A stretch of 64,000 nucleotides of DNA from Symsagittifera roscoffensis (lineage: Eukaryota; Xenacoelomorpha; Acoela; Convolutidae): assembly GCF_963678635.1 (NCBI RefSeq), contig NC_087064.1:17473802-17537801 (forward strand). Direction: 5' to 3'. Positions within the stretch are counted from its first letter, which is position 1, and each line of letters begins with the position of its first letter. This document shows, piece by piece, positions 43,281 to 55,285 of the stretch. Below the pieces are notes generated by a model that saw only the letters and a list, made by a program, of their open reading frames with translations, was not told the origin of the DNA and searched no databases. A program made the position numbers and the translations under genes.

Positions 43281-43983
43281 ATGCATTTGTATAACATAAC
43301 ATTGCACAGACCTTCAACTATCAACCAAGCAGTTCATGGCAACTTCTCTGGATCGAAACAACAGGAACTTGCGGTTGGAAGGGGAAGAATTCTGGAAATA
43401 TTGAAACCTGATCCTCAAACGGGGAAAGTTTATACACTGTTATCTGTCGAGGTAATCGGAATCATTCGGGCTCTAAAAACTTTCCGGTTAACTGGTAGCA
43501 CTAAGGACTATCTAGTTATTGGATCTGATTCAGGAAGAATAGTCATCTTGGAGTATAATGCTTCAAAAAATGCACTGATTCGAGTGCATCAGGAAACGTT
43601 CGGTAAGAGCGGCTGTCGCAGAGTAATTCCTGGACAGTTTTTGGCTATCGATCCGAAAGGCAGAGCAGTAATGATAGGCGCCGTTGAAAAGCAGAAACTA
43701 TGTTACATTATGAACAGAGATGCTGAGGCAAGGCTTACAATATCATCGCCACTTGAAGCGCATAAGGCGAACACGTACACATACTACATTGTGGGAGTAG
43801 ATGTAGGTTTTGAAAACCCGTTGTTTGCGTGTCTCGAAATGGATTATGAAGAAATGGACGCAAGTGCCACTGCAGAAACTCCATCACAGTTTTTAACTTA
43901 CTACGAACTTGATTTAGGGCTGAACCATGTTGTACGCAAGTACAATGAAGCCCTTGATGACACGGCCAATTTACTTATTGCAG
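43281..43983 (+). CDS. SF3B3: SF3B3 exon 1 (splicing factor 3b subunit 3)
   Basis: SF3B3 (SAP130) is a beta-propeller subunit of the SF3b complex of the U2 snRNP; it helps hold the branch-point recognition machinery in the nucleus. This exon encodes the N-terminal part of propeller A: MHLYNITL start, VHGNFSGSKQQEL, GSDSGRIVILEY, HQETFGKSGCRR, RLTISSPLEAHKAN, VGVDVGFENP, and YELDLGLNHVVRKYNE. These closely match metazoan SF3B3. ATG 43281 is the first possible start, because an in-frame TAG lies at 43275-43277. The donor GTAAGT at 43984 leaves phase 1. Intact and unmistakable. Confidence 0.97.
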
Positions 43984-46295
43984 GTAAGTGAACCCTATTT
44001 ATCACAATCAGTGGTTTTACTATGATAGAGTGGTCCATTGAAAATAACCAGGTCCCTTGACAATAAGGCACCTAGAGCGTTCAAGTCATTTAACAATTAT
44101 GATTTCGACATTCCAAAAAATGCCGCAGTATAAATTCACACCAATTTCATGTTTAGTTTTTGCGTAGAATCTCCCCCTCGATTTTTAAGGTTAAAAATTC
44201 ATAAATAGTCGCCAAAATTGATGATCAATAAGTAAACCAAATTATGGTTGTTAAATCGTACAATAAGTTGAAGCGAGCATATTTCTTGATATAAACAATA
44301 TAGTTACTATAACATTTAATTTGAAAAGGTTCTAACTCAACAGATTTCGCGAGATTTTGAAATGAATAATTTATTTCCAAGTTAGATTTCAAATTATTTT
44401 ATGCGAAATGCATGCGGGACCTGTCTAGCATAGTTGTTTTTCGCGGGACCGTTCTATCATAGTAGTACCCAATTAGTATTGAAATTCATCACTATCATAA
44501 CTTTTGGGCTTGGAATAATACGCTTTCTGCATTTACAATTTTTTAAATTCTGATAGCTCTCAAAGAGTTGAATAGAACTATCGCATATGGTAGGTTTTTC
44601 AACAATGTCAGATACCCGAAAGTACTTGCAATACGATTGAAGGTTGTAAAACACGGGGCTAGACGTGCCTATTTTCAAGTAGTATTCAACAAAGAAAGTT
44701 TTGATGCGTATTATTTCTTTCCGGCCAAAAACAGAATACGAATTAGAGTAGTTAGAGCTTATGCTTTCTTCTCTTTATGCTAATTTTTTGTTGTTTAGGC
44801 TAATTTACTTTTTCAACCCATAAACTAGTGCTCAATTAGCATTTTAGCTATGGCGTGCACTTCGCTTAATTGGTTGCTGAGATTTGGAAGACAGTAAGGT
44901 GATAAGTCGCCTTTGTTTGGAAAGTAGACTCTAACCCAGGAGTTAAGGGGTTTCGAATCCAGTAGTCGGCAAATTATTGTTACATTTCAAAGTTTTATAT
45001 TACAGTTAAATTCCTTTTTGTCATTTTTTAATTGTGCTGGTGAAATGTAGCGTCGTCTCTCTTGAAAACTCTTGAAATCAGTTTAATCGATTTAACTCAC
45101 TTGTGATTCTATAATCTTGTCGCAAGCGCGCACGGGGATTGAGTGTTTTTTTCGATCTTGGATTTTTAAAGCAGAGGGACGTTTATGTTATTACTGCTCC
45201 ACAAAACTTAAAAAGCAGTCGGAACCTTCAGGGATTCGCCCTGATACGAGCAGTCTTGTTTTACTTTGTCATTTCTTTCTTCTTTCATTCAGAGCTTTGA
45301 GTCTTGCCTTAAATTTTAAGAAAAACTCATTTTTATCGGATTGCAGAGATGAAAACAAGGATAGCCGGTTACTGTGCAAGTAGCACAGAATATCTGACCA
45401 TATTCTCAAAAATACAACAAAAAGTTTTTTCAAACTAGCGTCGTTTTTTCGGCGTGGTTGTCTTAAAAGGAGCTGAACTAAAACCCAGAGATTAGGCATA
45501 TTCGACAGTCATAGTAAAAAAAATCAAAAACAATTATTGTAAAAATGATTAGAAAAACGAAAAAAATATATATTTTACAAAATTTGTTTTAAATTTTTGT
45601 TGCAGTAATATGAATTTTTGATTGCGAAAAGGCGCTAAGACTAACGTTACTCGAGTAAGCTAAGTTTAAAGCCATTGTAATAAACTATTGTGAGCCTGCT
45701 CGCTCGCTTTATTCGCTCGAGTTAACACGAAAACGAAAATTTTCACACCGGGTTTTTGCGACGCTAGGAAATGTTTTTGAAATTTGTGGTGGCTAATTTT
45801 GCGTGGAAAACAAAAAAAAGAAAGAAAAACTAAAACTCACCCGAATACAAAGTTCCTCCACATTTTTCAAAAAATCGGAACAATAAAGGTCAGCTATTTT
45901 ATCTTTTTTAAACCAATAAATGCCTGTAGTCCCTGCTCCTGTAAAATGCTTTACTTTACAGAAATATGAAATTTTTCGCGGTTTTACACAAGCCAACTTT
46001 AGTGATTGTTAGTGTAATAGTGCGACTTTTTTTCTAATCTAAGTCAAAAATATTGGTGCCACTTTTGGTGGCACCTTGACGGCCGTTTGATAGCATGTGC
46101 TTTGACATTCGAGTAGTAATAAGTTAATACAGTTGATGCATTTTTAATTCATCAAATCAACCGAAAAAATTATTTGCTTCAAACAACATAATTATAAAAA
46201 CTCGATCTCTGAAGTTTTCTAACTCAATACATTTCGCAATTTTTTTGAAATGCTTAATTCTTACGAAATGTGGCTTTATGCTTTCCAATCTTTCC
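43984..46295 (+). other. SF3B3 intron 1, unique part
   Basis: AT-rich intronic DNA with no supported gene. It includes a degenerate tRNA-like stretch near 44920-44975 with a GGTTTCGAATCC B-box-like string. Short frames at 44568-44783 and 45117-45383 show no recognisable protein. Confidence 0.6.
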
Positions 46296-46535
46296 ATGCA
46301 AAAGAACTGTGAATGCTTTCAGTTTGGCATATTTAGGCTACCGATTTTTAGTGAGCGTTAGTGTAATAGGACTTTTTCTTCTAATCTAAGTCGCACAGTT
46401 ATTGGTGCCACTGTTGGTGGCATCTTTACGGCTTTTTAATAGCATGTGCTTTGACATTCGAATAGTAATAAATTAACACAGTTGATGCATTTTTAATTCA
46501 TCAAATGAACAGAAAAAGTTATTTGTTTCAAACAA
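46001..46535 (+). repeat. Two-copy repeat, offset 349 bp, with a GGTGCCAC hairpin
   Basis: 46001-46190 and 46350-46535 are similar (TTAGTGTAATAG, GCATGTGCTTTGACATTCGA, ACAGTTGATGCATTTTTAAT). In the first copy 46055-46075 forms a perfect GGTGCCAC/GTGGCACC hairpin; in the second it has decayed. The boundary of the 9-kb duplication (46296) falls between the two copies. Confidence 0.75.
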
Positions 46536-46810
46536 GACAACAATCATAAAAATTTTATTGCCAAAATTGTCTAGCTCTATAACTCTTGCAACTTTTTGAA
46601 ATTCATAATTAATATATGATGTGGCTTATGCTTAATGCTTTCGAATGTATTTCTTGCCAAGCTAGTATGATTACTCTCATTTTGTTAGACTCCAAACTAT
46701 TACTTGCAAAATTGTGTCTATTTGTATTTGCTGCCACTTTTACTGCATTGGATTGGCAATTAATTAGCATATGTAGCTGATATATTTTTGACTAGTATTT
46801 GCAAATTGTT

Positions 46811-46884
46811 GAGCGTTCGTGGCCGAGAGGGCAGGGCGTGAGACTCCAAGTCTCGAGGTAGCAGGTTCGAATGCAAAACGTAGC
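46811..46884 (+). repeat. tRNA-Ser-like relic 1
   Basis: A-box-like TGGCCGAGAGG and B-box-like GGTTCGAATGC flank a 5-bp anticodon-type stem with loop CTCCAAG. The short variable region and unpaired acceptor and T stems mean it is not a working tRNA. It resembles the head of a tRNA-derived SINE. Confidence 0.5.
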
Positions 46885-48664
46885 AAGTTTTTTTTAATTC
46901 GATGTTTATTTATTTTTTTTTCTTTCATTTTATACTACTGCTTTGTTGTTGCGGTGTTCTCTCTAGTGTCTACGCAGCTTCGCTTCTGTGTTACAGTTAT
47001 TTTTCTGAATTCTTAATTAGAATGAATTCTCTGACTTTTCAATTGGATCCGCTCCGCCTGTCTTAAACGGCATCAAAATTGTAGCTGCAATAGAAGAGGA
47101 TGCTAGTTGTTCCGGCCATTGAAAATATGGAGGAAATTTTGTTCGGGTGTTTTAAGTATCCACGCAAAATCAGGTAACACGAATAATCATTGGAATGCGG
47201 TGAGTGATATATTAGATAAAAGCTTTTTCAGTCATGATTCGAACGACTTCAAAGTTTTTCAAAAAGTAGTAGTGTTGAGAAAAACTTATTTGAAATTTAT
47301 GGGTTTAGCCTAATTTCGAGCGAGTATAAGAGACCTCCTCACTTGATTTATTTGCTCAAAATTAAACAGTTTCGATTTATTTGCTCAAAATTAAAAAATT
47401 TTGAGTAAAATTTTTGATTTAAGAATGAAAAAAAATTGTTTTACTACGAAAAAACTTGTTATTGATGTTTCATTTGGTGCTTCCTTTGCAATAAAAATGA
47501 AAATGAATTCTGTAAAATAGCCAGTGTTTTGCAATCATTTACTGGACTTTTTCACCGGTAAATAATTTTGTTCACAGGATCTGCGATTTCAATAGATCTC
47601 CGGTTTCGTCCAAGTTGCATTTATAACAGCTGTAGTTCATGGTCTTGAGTTACTTTGTTATGAATTTATGAGTTACGGGGTCTACAGCTAAAAATCATTT
47701 CAGATTGAGATTGATTTTTTGGTCCCAATGTTAGCCGACTTATTTGCTGGGTGTTTTTAGTAACCTTCGTTTCAATCCAATTGTTTTATTCAATTAACTA
47801 TTGAAGAACGTATCTGTATTTCATGGATTTTTTGTTTCTTAATACGCTGAAACTTTTTGTTTGAAAATATTTATTTTTGAGCAACTTTTTTAAATTTTTT
47901 TAAAGTATTTTTCAATATTTTGGAATGAAAATATTTATTTTTGAGCAATTTTTTTAAATTTTTTATAAGTATTTTTCAATATTTTTCAATTTTTTTGACT
48001 GCTTGGTTTTCGATTTTTTTCTTTCTGAGACTATAAGCAGTCAGCGTAGTCAACTTAGCGTCATAAATTCAATGAGCAATTTCATTTAAACACAATTCTA
48101 GGTGATGGCACAGCGTATTGTTTATGTTCCAAATATTTTAAATCTTGAAGTAGATGTAAAGTTTTGTTTGGCAATTTTGATTGACTGTTTTGTCTACAAA
48201 GATATTTTTTAAATAAATTCAATCAACCATCTGGCGAGGAGATAAAAAACCAGCTTGAAACGGCAAGTTTTTTTATTCGAATCCAGTCATGACCTAATTT
48301 TTGCAATGTTTTTTTTTTGCTTTTTCGGTCTATCGTCCGTTTGTTGCTTTTGTTGGCTTAGTTACTGTAAATTGTAGATATTGGAGCTGATCATGGGGGA
48401 TTCTAGATATGTGGCTTATGCTTTATGCTTTCGAGTTTATGCTTAATCATACTAGTTTCGATTTATTCATGATGTGGCTTATGTTTTATGCTTTCGAATG
48501 TATTTCTTGCAAAGCTAGTATGATTACCCTCATTTTGTTTAGACTCCAAACTATTACTTGCAAAATTGTGTCTATTTGTGTTTGCTGCCACTTTTACTGC
48601 ATTGGATTGGCAATTAATTAGCATATGTAGCTGATATATTTTTGACTAGTATTTGCAAATTGCT

Positions 48665-48738
48665 GAGCGTTCGTGGCCGAGAGGGCAGGGCGTGAGACTC
48701 CAAGTCTCGAGGTAGCAGGTTCGAAGGCAAAACGTAGC
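48665..48738 (+). repeat. tRNA-Ser-like relic 2
   Basis: Same as relic 1 except that the B box reads GGTTCGAAGGC. Confidence 0.5.
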
Positions 48739-50431
48739 AAGTTTTTTTAATTCGATGTTTATTTATATTTATTTTTTCTTTTTATACTACTGCTTTGTTG
48801 TCGCGGTGTTCTCTCTAGTGTCTGCGCAGCTTCGCTTCTGTGTTACAGTTATTTTTCTGAATTCTTAATTAGAATGAATTCTCTGACTTTTCAATTGGAT
48901 CCGCTCCGCCTGTCTTAAACGGCATCAAAATTGTAGTTGCAATAAAAGAGGATGCTAGTTGTTCCGGCCATTGAAAATGGGGAGGAAATTTTGTTCGGGT
49001 GTTTTAAGTATCCACGCAAAATCAGGTAACACGAATAATCATTGGAATGCGGTGAGTGATATATTAGATAAAAGCTTTTTCAGTCATGATTCGAACGACT
49101 TCAAAGATTTTCAAAAAGTAGTAGTGTTGAGAAAAACTGGTTTGAAATTTATGGGTTTAGCCTAATTTCGAGCGAGTATAAGAGACCTCCTCACTCGATT
49201 TATTTGCTCAAAATTAAACAGTTTCGATTTATTTGCTCAAAATTAAAAAATTTTGAGGAAAATTTTTGATTTAAGAATGAAAAAAATTGTTTTACTACGA
49301 AAAAACTTGTTATTGATGTTTCATTTGTTGCTTCCTTTGCAATGAAAATGAATTCTGTAAATTAGCCAGTGTTTTGCAATCATTTACTCGACTTTTTCAC
49401 CGGTAAATAATTTTGTTCACAGGATCTGCGATTTCAATAGATCTCCGGTTTCGTCCAAGTTGCAATTATAACAGCTGTAGTTCTTGGTCTTGAGTTACTT
49501 TGTTATGAATTTATGAGTTACTGGGTCTACAGCTAAAAATCATTTCAGATTGAGATTGATTTTTTGGTCCCAATGTTAGCCGACCTATTTGCTGGGTGTT
49601 TTTAGTAACCTTCGTTTCAATCCAATTGTTTTATTCAATTCACTATTGAAAAACGTATCTATATTTCATAGTTTATTTTGTTTCTAAATACGCTGAAACT
49701 TTTAGTTTGAAAATATTTCTTTTTAAGCGATTTTTTGTTTATTTTTTTCAGTATTTTTCAATTTTTTACTGCTTGATTTTCGATTTTTTTCTTTCAGAGT
49801 GTAAGCAATCAGCGTAGTCAACTTAGCGTCATAAATTCAATGAGCAATTTCATTTAAACACAATTCTAGGTGATGGCACAGCGTATTGTTTATGTTCCAA
49901 ATATTTTAAATCTTGAAGTAGAAGTAAAGTTTTGTTTGGCAATTTTGATTGACTGTTTTGTCTACGATGATATTTTTTAAATAAATTCAATCAACCATCT
50001 GGCGAGGAGATAAAAAACCAGCTTGAAACGGCAAGTTTTTTTATTCGAATCCAGTCATGACCTAATTTTTGCAATGTTTTTTTTTTGCTTTTTCGGTCTA
50101 TCGTCCGTTTGTTGCTTTTGTCGGCTTAGTTACTGTAAATTGTAGATATTGGAGCTGATCATGGGGGATTCTAGATATGTGGCTTATGCTTTATACTTTC
50201 GAGTTTATGCTTAATCATACTAGTTTCGATTTATTCATGATGTGGCTTATGTTTTATGCTTTCGAATGTATTTCTTGCAAAGCTAGTATGATTACCCTAA
50301 TTTTGTTAGACTCCAAACTATTACTTGCAAAATTGTGTCTATTTGTGTTTGCTGCCACTTTTACTGCATTGGATTGGCAATTAATTAGCATATGTACCTG
50401 ATATATTTTTGACTAGTATTTGCAAATTGTT

Positions 50432-50505
50432 GAGCGTTCGTGACCGAGAGGGCAGGGCGTGAGACTCCAAGTCTCGAGGTAGCAGGTTCGAATGCAAAAC
50501 GTAGC
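50432..50505 (+). repeat. tRNA-Ser-like relic 3
   Basis: Same core; the A box reads TGACCGAGAGG in this copy, a change absent from its duplicate at 59432. Confidence 0.5.
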
Positions 50506-51937
50506 AAGTTTTTTTAAATTCGATGTTAATTTATATTTTTTCTTTCATTTTATACTACTGCTTTGTTGTCGCGGTGTTCTCTCTAGTGTCTGCGCAGCTT
50601 CGCTTCTGTGTTACAGTTATTTTTCTTAATTAGAATGAATTCTCTGACTTTTCAATTGGATCCGCTCCGACTGTCTTAAACGGCATCAAAATTGTAGTTG
50701 CAATAAAAGAGGATGCTAGTTGTTCCGGCCATTGAAAATGGGGAGGAAATTTTGTTCGGGTGTTTTAAGTATCCACGCAAAATCAGGTAACACGAATAAT
50801 CATTGGAATGCGGTGAGTGATATATTAGATAAAAGTTTTTTCAGTCATGATTCGAACGACTTCAAAGTTTTTCAAAAAGTATAGTGTTGAGAAAAACTGG
50901 TTTGAAATTTATGGGTTTAGCCTAATTTCGAGCGAGTATAAGAGACCTCCTCACTCGATTTATTTGCTCAAAATTGAACAGTTTCGATTTATTTGCTCAA
51001 AATTAAAAAATTTTGAGTAAAATTTTTGATTTAAGAATGAAAAAAAATTGTTTTACTACGAAAAAACTTGTTATTGATGTTTCATTTGTTGCTTCCTTTG
51101 CAATGAAAATGAATTCTGTAAATTAGCCAGTGTTTTGCAATCATTTACTCGACTTTTTCACCGGTAAATAATTTTGTTCACAGGATCTGCGATTTCAATA
51201 GATCTCCGGTTTCGTCCAAGTTGCATTTATAACAGCTGTAGTTCTTGGTCTTGAGTTACTTTGTTATGAATTTATGAGTTACTGGGTCTACAGCTAAAAA
51301 TCATTTCAGATTGAGATTGATTTTTTGGTCCCAATGTTAGCCGACTTATTTGCTGGGTGTTTTTAGTAACCTTCGTTTCAATCCAATTGTTTTATTCAAT
51401 TAACTATTGAAGAACGTATCTGTATTTCATGGATTTTTTGTTTCTTAATACGCTGAAACTTTTTGTTTGAAAATATTTATTTTTGAGCAACTTTTTTAAA
51501 TTTTTTTTAAGTATTTTTCAATTTTTGACTGCTTGGTTTTCGATTTTTTTCTTTCTCAGACTATAAGCAGTCAGCGTAGTCAACTTAGCGTCATAAATTC
51601 AATGAGCAATTTCATTTAAACACAATTCTAGGTGATGGCACAGCGTATTGTTTATGTTCCAAATATTTTAAATCTTGAAGTAGATGTAAAGTTTTGTTTG
51701 GCAATTTTGATTGACTGTTTTGTCTACGAAGATATTTTTTAAATAAATTCAATCAACCATCTGGCGAGGAGATAAAAAACCAGCTTGAAACGGCAAGTTT
51801 TTTTATTCGAATCCAGTCATGACCTAATTTTTGCAAGTTTTTTTTTGCTTTTTCGGTCTATCGTCCGTTTGTTGCTTTTGTCGGCTTAGTTACTGTAAAT
51901 CGAGATATTGGAGCTGATCATGGGGGATTCTAGATAG

Positions 51938-53587
51938 AGCCTTGCTAGATAAGTCATTGATAGATTCAGCTAGTTAGAGCATTGCATTAAATAGTTAGAA
52001 CGCCATATAAAACATGTTAACGCTCAACTTAGATCGAATCTTTGGTTAGAATTTTTAAATTTGGAAGTTTTCAAAGAGAAAATGAAGAAAAAACTTATTG
52101 TTTGTGCGAAAACTCCTATTTACTTAGCATGGTTCCAAAAAACATTCTATGGTGTCTTCATTTTTCAATGTACATGTAGTACTTCAATACATCATTGATT
52201 TTTACCAATTAGATGAGGCGCCCTAGATTGATTGCAAAAAACTATAGATTTCTACACAAAACTACTTTTTCTTACCCTTGCCGGAACAGTGAAACCTTAC
52301 CAATTCTATTCTCTATCTTAATATATTACAATTTCTATACTCAATTTTAATACATAGTGCGGAGGACCAGAGAGTTATAACTAATCTGAAAACATGGGGT
52401 CCTCCACGCGCCCATCCCTGTGATCAGCTCCAAACTCTACTACTACTGTAGCCCAGTTATTTTGAAGGTTCAACTTTCCTCCTCCACGTTCACAAATTCC
52501 GGGTGTCCGAGTCCAGTTAGGACCTGTTTTTATCAAAATGAAAATCTCCGGCATAAATGACTTTTTTGAAAATTTGTTGGGCTTTTTTGCAATATTGCCT
52601 TTTTTAGTTTTTAAATTTTCTCTCATTTGATTTCAATCATAGTCATTTATTTTTGTATCGCAACTAATGCGAAGCTCAGCTTCGCATCTGTGTAATGATT
52701 AATTTTTGCAATTTAACTAAATTGACTAAAATTTGATTTCAAACTTTTTAATTTATTAAAGGTTTCAATTCATTTTGCTTTTTACGCTTGTTAACTAATC
52801 GTTTTAACCTTTTGATTTTTTTTTTGCTTGTAACTAATTTTAGTTTCAGAGCTTCCCCGGCTTTTTTGTCTAAAGGTAACGACTACGTCTAGGACGGCAA
52901 AGGTTCGGATCTTGCAAATACCGGTTTTTTTAATGGCAAATATACCGTTTCGAAAAAAAAATCGATCTGGTTTTGTTTTGTCGGCTTAGTTGCCTGGTTA
53001 CAGACTTTTCTTGCGCTATAAGCAGTTTTCCTGTTTGTAATTCGTTTTTTTTTTCAATTTAAAGCTTCATTGGCCTTAATTGTTTCAGTTTCTGTGTTAA
53101 TGGTTTAGTGACACAGGTTTTGTCTTTTGAAGGGAAAGTTTATTTTAATAAACGATGAGGGCCTAAAATTTAGAGTTTCAGACTTTCGAAAGTTTTTTTG
53201 TAACATTTTTTTTTTCCAGCTCAATGAGAGTTTACGAAGTTTTTGTCGTTTTAGTTACCTCGATTTAACACGAAACGAATGTTTTTGGACATTGTTTCCT
53301 CAATTAATAATCATTCCAGACAGGTAGCAATCACTTTTTTCGACTTCTATTTTCGAAAATGGAATTGAATTTTCAGATTTCCCTGCGAAATTAAATTTTT
53401 ACTTATTGATCCGGTTTTCTGAAATTGGGTTAATTTTATCAAAAAAAGTGACACTCATAAACTGTTCTAGAAAGTCAAAGCTTTAAGGACATCTATTTTT
53501 TTCTCTGGTCGCAAGTGGTTTCAAAATGCAAATTGTGTTTGGGACTTTCTGATTTACTTAGAAGGCAAATCGGTTGCTCTTGTTTAG
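51938..53587 (+). other. SF3B3 intron 1, 3' part
   Basis: No gene. It contains a perfect ATGCGAAGCT/AGCTTCGCAT palindrome near 52669-52689. A second tRNA-like relic near 52877-52921 carries the B-box-like GGTTCGGATC. T-rich tracts lead to the exon 2 acceptor (TTGTTTAG, AG at 53586-53587). Confidence 0.55.
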
Positions 53588-53796
53588 TGCCCGGAGGAAA
53601 TGACGGTCCAAGTGGCGTGCTTGTTTGCTCTGAAAACTACATCACCTACAAGAATTTGGGAGACCAGCCTGATATCAGAGTTCCCATTCCGAGGAGAAGA
53701 AACGATTTAGATGACCCAGAACGAGGATTGCTCATTGTCTGTTCTGCCACACACAAGACAAGATCTATGTTCTTCTTCCTTGTACAAACTGAGCAG
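53588..53796 (+). CDS. SF3B3: SF3B3 exon 2 (unit 1)
   Basis: Continues the propeller: GGNDGPSGVLVCSENYITY, DQPDIRVPIPRRRNDLDDPE and CSATHKTRSMFFFLVQTEQ. Two bases complete the phase 1 codon from exon 1 to give Val before PGGNDG, as in other SF3B3 proteins. Donor GTATGT at 53797, phase 0. Confidence 0.95.
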
Positions 53797-54067
53797 GTAT
53801 GTCTTGCGGATTTTCATCGCTATTGTGACGTTATTTATGTCGTGCGAGTATCTGGATATTTTGCAGACTATTAATCTTTGGTTCTTTAACTAAGTGTTAG
53901 CAATAATCTGGCAGAATGTCACTGAAGCGTTGTCTATGCGTACTTTTAGGAACTGAGATCTAGTGAAGTTAGTCTTTTCACAAGATAGTTATTTGGGAAT
54001 TGGTCAGGACAGGACCGTGTATCTACTATATAAATACCCTTACAAATTAGTTTCTGATTATTTTTAG

Positions 54068-54337
54068 GGAGACGTATTCAAAATAACTCTAGAAGTTGAC
54101 GAAGACATGGTGACTGAAATGAAATTGAAGTACTTTGATACCATCCCAGTTGCCTCTGCGTTGGTTGTGTTGAAGACAGGATTCCTCTTCGTAGCATCTG
54201 AATTTGGAAACCACTACTTGTACCAGATCGCCCACCTGGGCGAGAATGACGATGAGATGGAGTTCTCCAGTCAGATGCCTTTGGAGGAGGGAGAGACATT
54301 TTTCTTCGCGCCGAGGGGATTGAAAAATCTAGTGCAG
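54068..54337 (+). CDS. SF3B3: SF3B3 exon 3 (unit 1)
   Basis: Encodes GDVFKITLEVDEDMVTEMKL, VLKTGFLFVASEFGNHYLYQ, MPLEEGETFFFAPRGLKNLV. The acceptor is ATTTTTAG and the donor is GTAAAC at 54338; 90 codons, phase 0 on both sides. Confidence 0.95.
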
Positions 54338-54459
54338 GTAAACTTCGCATTATTCAAGTGAGCTTTGTCTGAAGACGCAGTCAGCACGTTTTTTGGTCAA
54401 TTCATTAGGACTATCTTTTTCGGACCATATAGATTTTGTATATATTTCTGCATTTCCAG

Positions 54460-54802
54460 GTAGAAGAGATTGACTCACTCTCGCCTATAGTGACCTGTCA
54501 AATTGCTGAGTTAACCAATGACGACACACCTCAGATCTACGCCGCATGTGGCAGAGGAACCCGATCGTCATTTCGGATCCTCAAGCATGGCTTAGAAGTA
54601 TCTGAAATGGCAGTGTCTGAGCTGCCAGGATCTCCGAACGCTGTCTGGACCGTGCGGAAGAGTGCAGAGGAGGATTATGATTCGTATATCATAGTTTCCT
54701 TCGTTAACGCAACTCTAGTTTTGTCAATCGGTGAAACTGTAGAAGAGGTTACGGATTCGGGGTTTCTGGGAACTACCCCGACGCTATCCTGCTCGCTGAT
54801 TG
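54460..54802 (+). CDS. SF3B3: SF3B3 exon 4 (unit 1)
   Basis: Encodes EEIDSLSPIVTCQIAELTND, HGLEVSEMAVSELPG, NAVWTVRK, FVNATLVLSIGETVEEVTDS and FLGTTPTLSCSLIG. The acceptor is CATTTCCAG. The donor is placed at GTTTGT (54803) because homologues continue with GDD after this Leu-(Leu/Ile). That leaves phase 1, the same phase as the end of exon 1. No exon for the following GDDALVQ region is seen before 64000. Confidence 0.9.
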
Positions 54803-55285
54803 GTTTGTCAACTTGTTAACTTGGAACTGATCTATTATTTGTTAACTTGGATAAGACAAGATTAAGATAAAGTCTCTGACTATTTCTTGGATTAGACAAG
54901 ATTAAGATAAAGTCTCTGACTACTTCTAACAAAGTTAGCAAGAGTTATGGATTCTTGCGTTTTCCAAGTTTTTGGCTCGCCGAAGAGAAACTTCTAATTA
55001 GATCTAGCTACATATATAATTTAAGTCATTCTATTAACTAAATTCGTTTTTTAACAGTCGATGAATGTAGTTAAGACTCTTATATAGGGCGTGACGATTT
55101 TTTTTTTCAGAAAAATTTTTTAAAATTTGTTCACGCTAAAAAAATTTTCAGTTCATTTCCTTTAAAAGGAAGGCAAACGCCACCATCGAACAGCAAAAAT
55201 AAAAATTGTGATCAGCTTCTAATTTCGGAAGTGGAATTTAATTTGCAGACTTTCCAGCGCAATAAAAACTTATCTAATAATTCCA
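54803..55285 (+). other. Intronic sequence after exon 4
   Basis: No gene. It holds a short direct repeat (GACAAGATTAAGATAAAGTCTCTGAC-type unit twice, 54855-54922) and ends at the duplication junction 55285/55286. Confidence 0.6.

Larger units (their letters stand above)
46618..51937 (+). repeat. Tandem array of three ~1.8-kb units in intron 1
   Basis: Spacing measured at the tRNA-like core is 1854 bp (46811 to 48665) and 1767 bp (48665 to 50432). Each unit holds a GATGTGGCTTATG lead, a tRNA-like core, a decayed exon-like stretch, and T-rich tracts (TATTTTTCAAT). It ends with a GGCGAGGAGATAAAAAACC block and GGGGGATTCTAGAT. Units differ by small indels, mostly in T runs. Confidence 0.9.
46296..55285 (+). 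repeat. 8990-bp direct duplication, unit 1
   Basis: Begins ATGCAAAAGAACTGTG at 46296; the same string restarts at 55286 with unrelated bases just upstream. The unit contains the end of intron 1, a three-unit tandem array, SF3B3 exons 2-4 and part of the next intron. Confidence 0.95.

Noticed and set aside
44568-44783. A 71-codon frame in intron 1
   Set aside because: Lys/Arg/Phe-rich translation of AT-rich DNA; nothing recognisable and no splice context.
46811-46884. Functional tRNA gene
   Set aside because: Acceptor and T stems do not pair and the variable arm is too short for tRNA-Ser; only the box sequences and the anticodon-type arm survive.
47107-47313. A 68-codon frame repeated in most satellite units
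   Set aside because: It starts at TTG rather than ATG, overlaps the decayed exon-like stretch in another frame, and has no recognisable features; repetition comes from the satellite itself.
48409-50401. 70-74-codon frames beginning MWLML in the satellite units
   Set aside because: They come from AT-rich repeat sequence (GTGGCTTATG runs) and show no protein-like conservation beyond that of the DNA repeat.
52361-52626. An 81-codon minus-strand frame with a GGAGGACC/GGTCCTCC inverted repeat beside it
   Set aside because: No family resemblance; the inverted repeat is only 8 bp and no target-site duplication or element body was seen.
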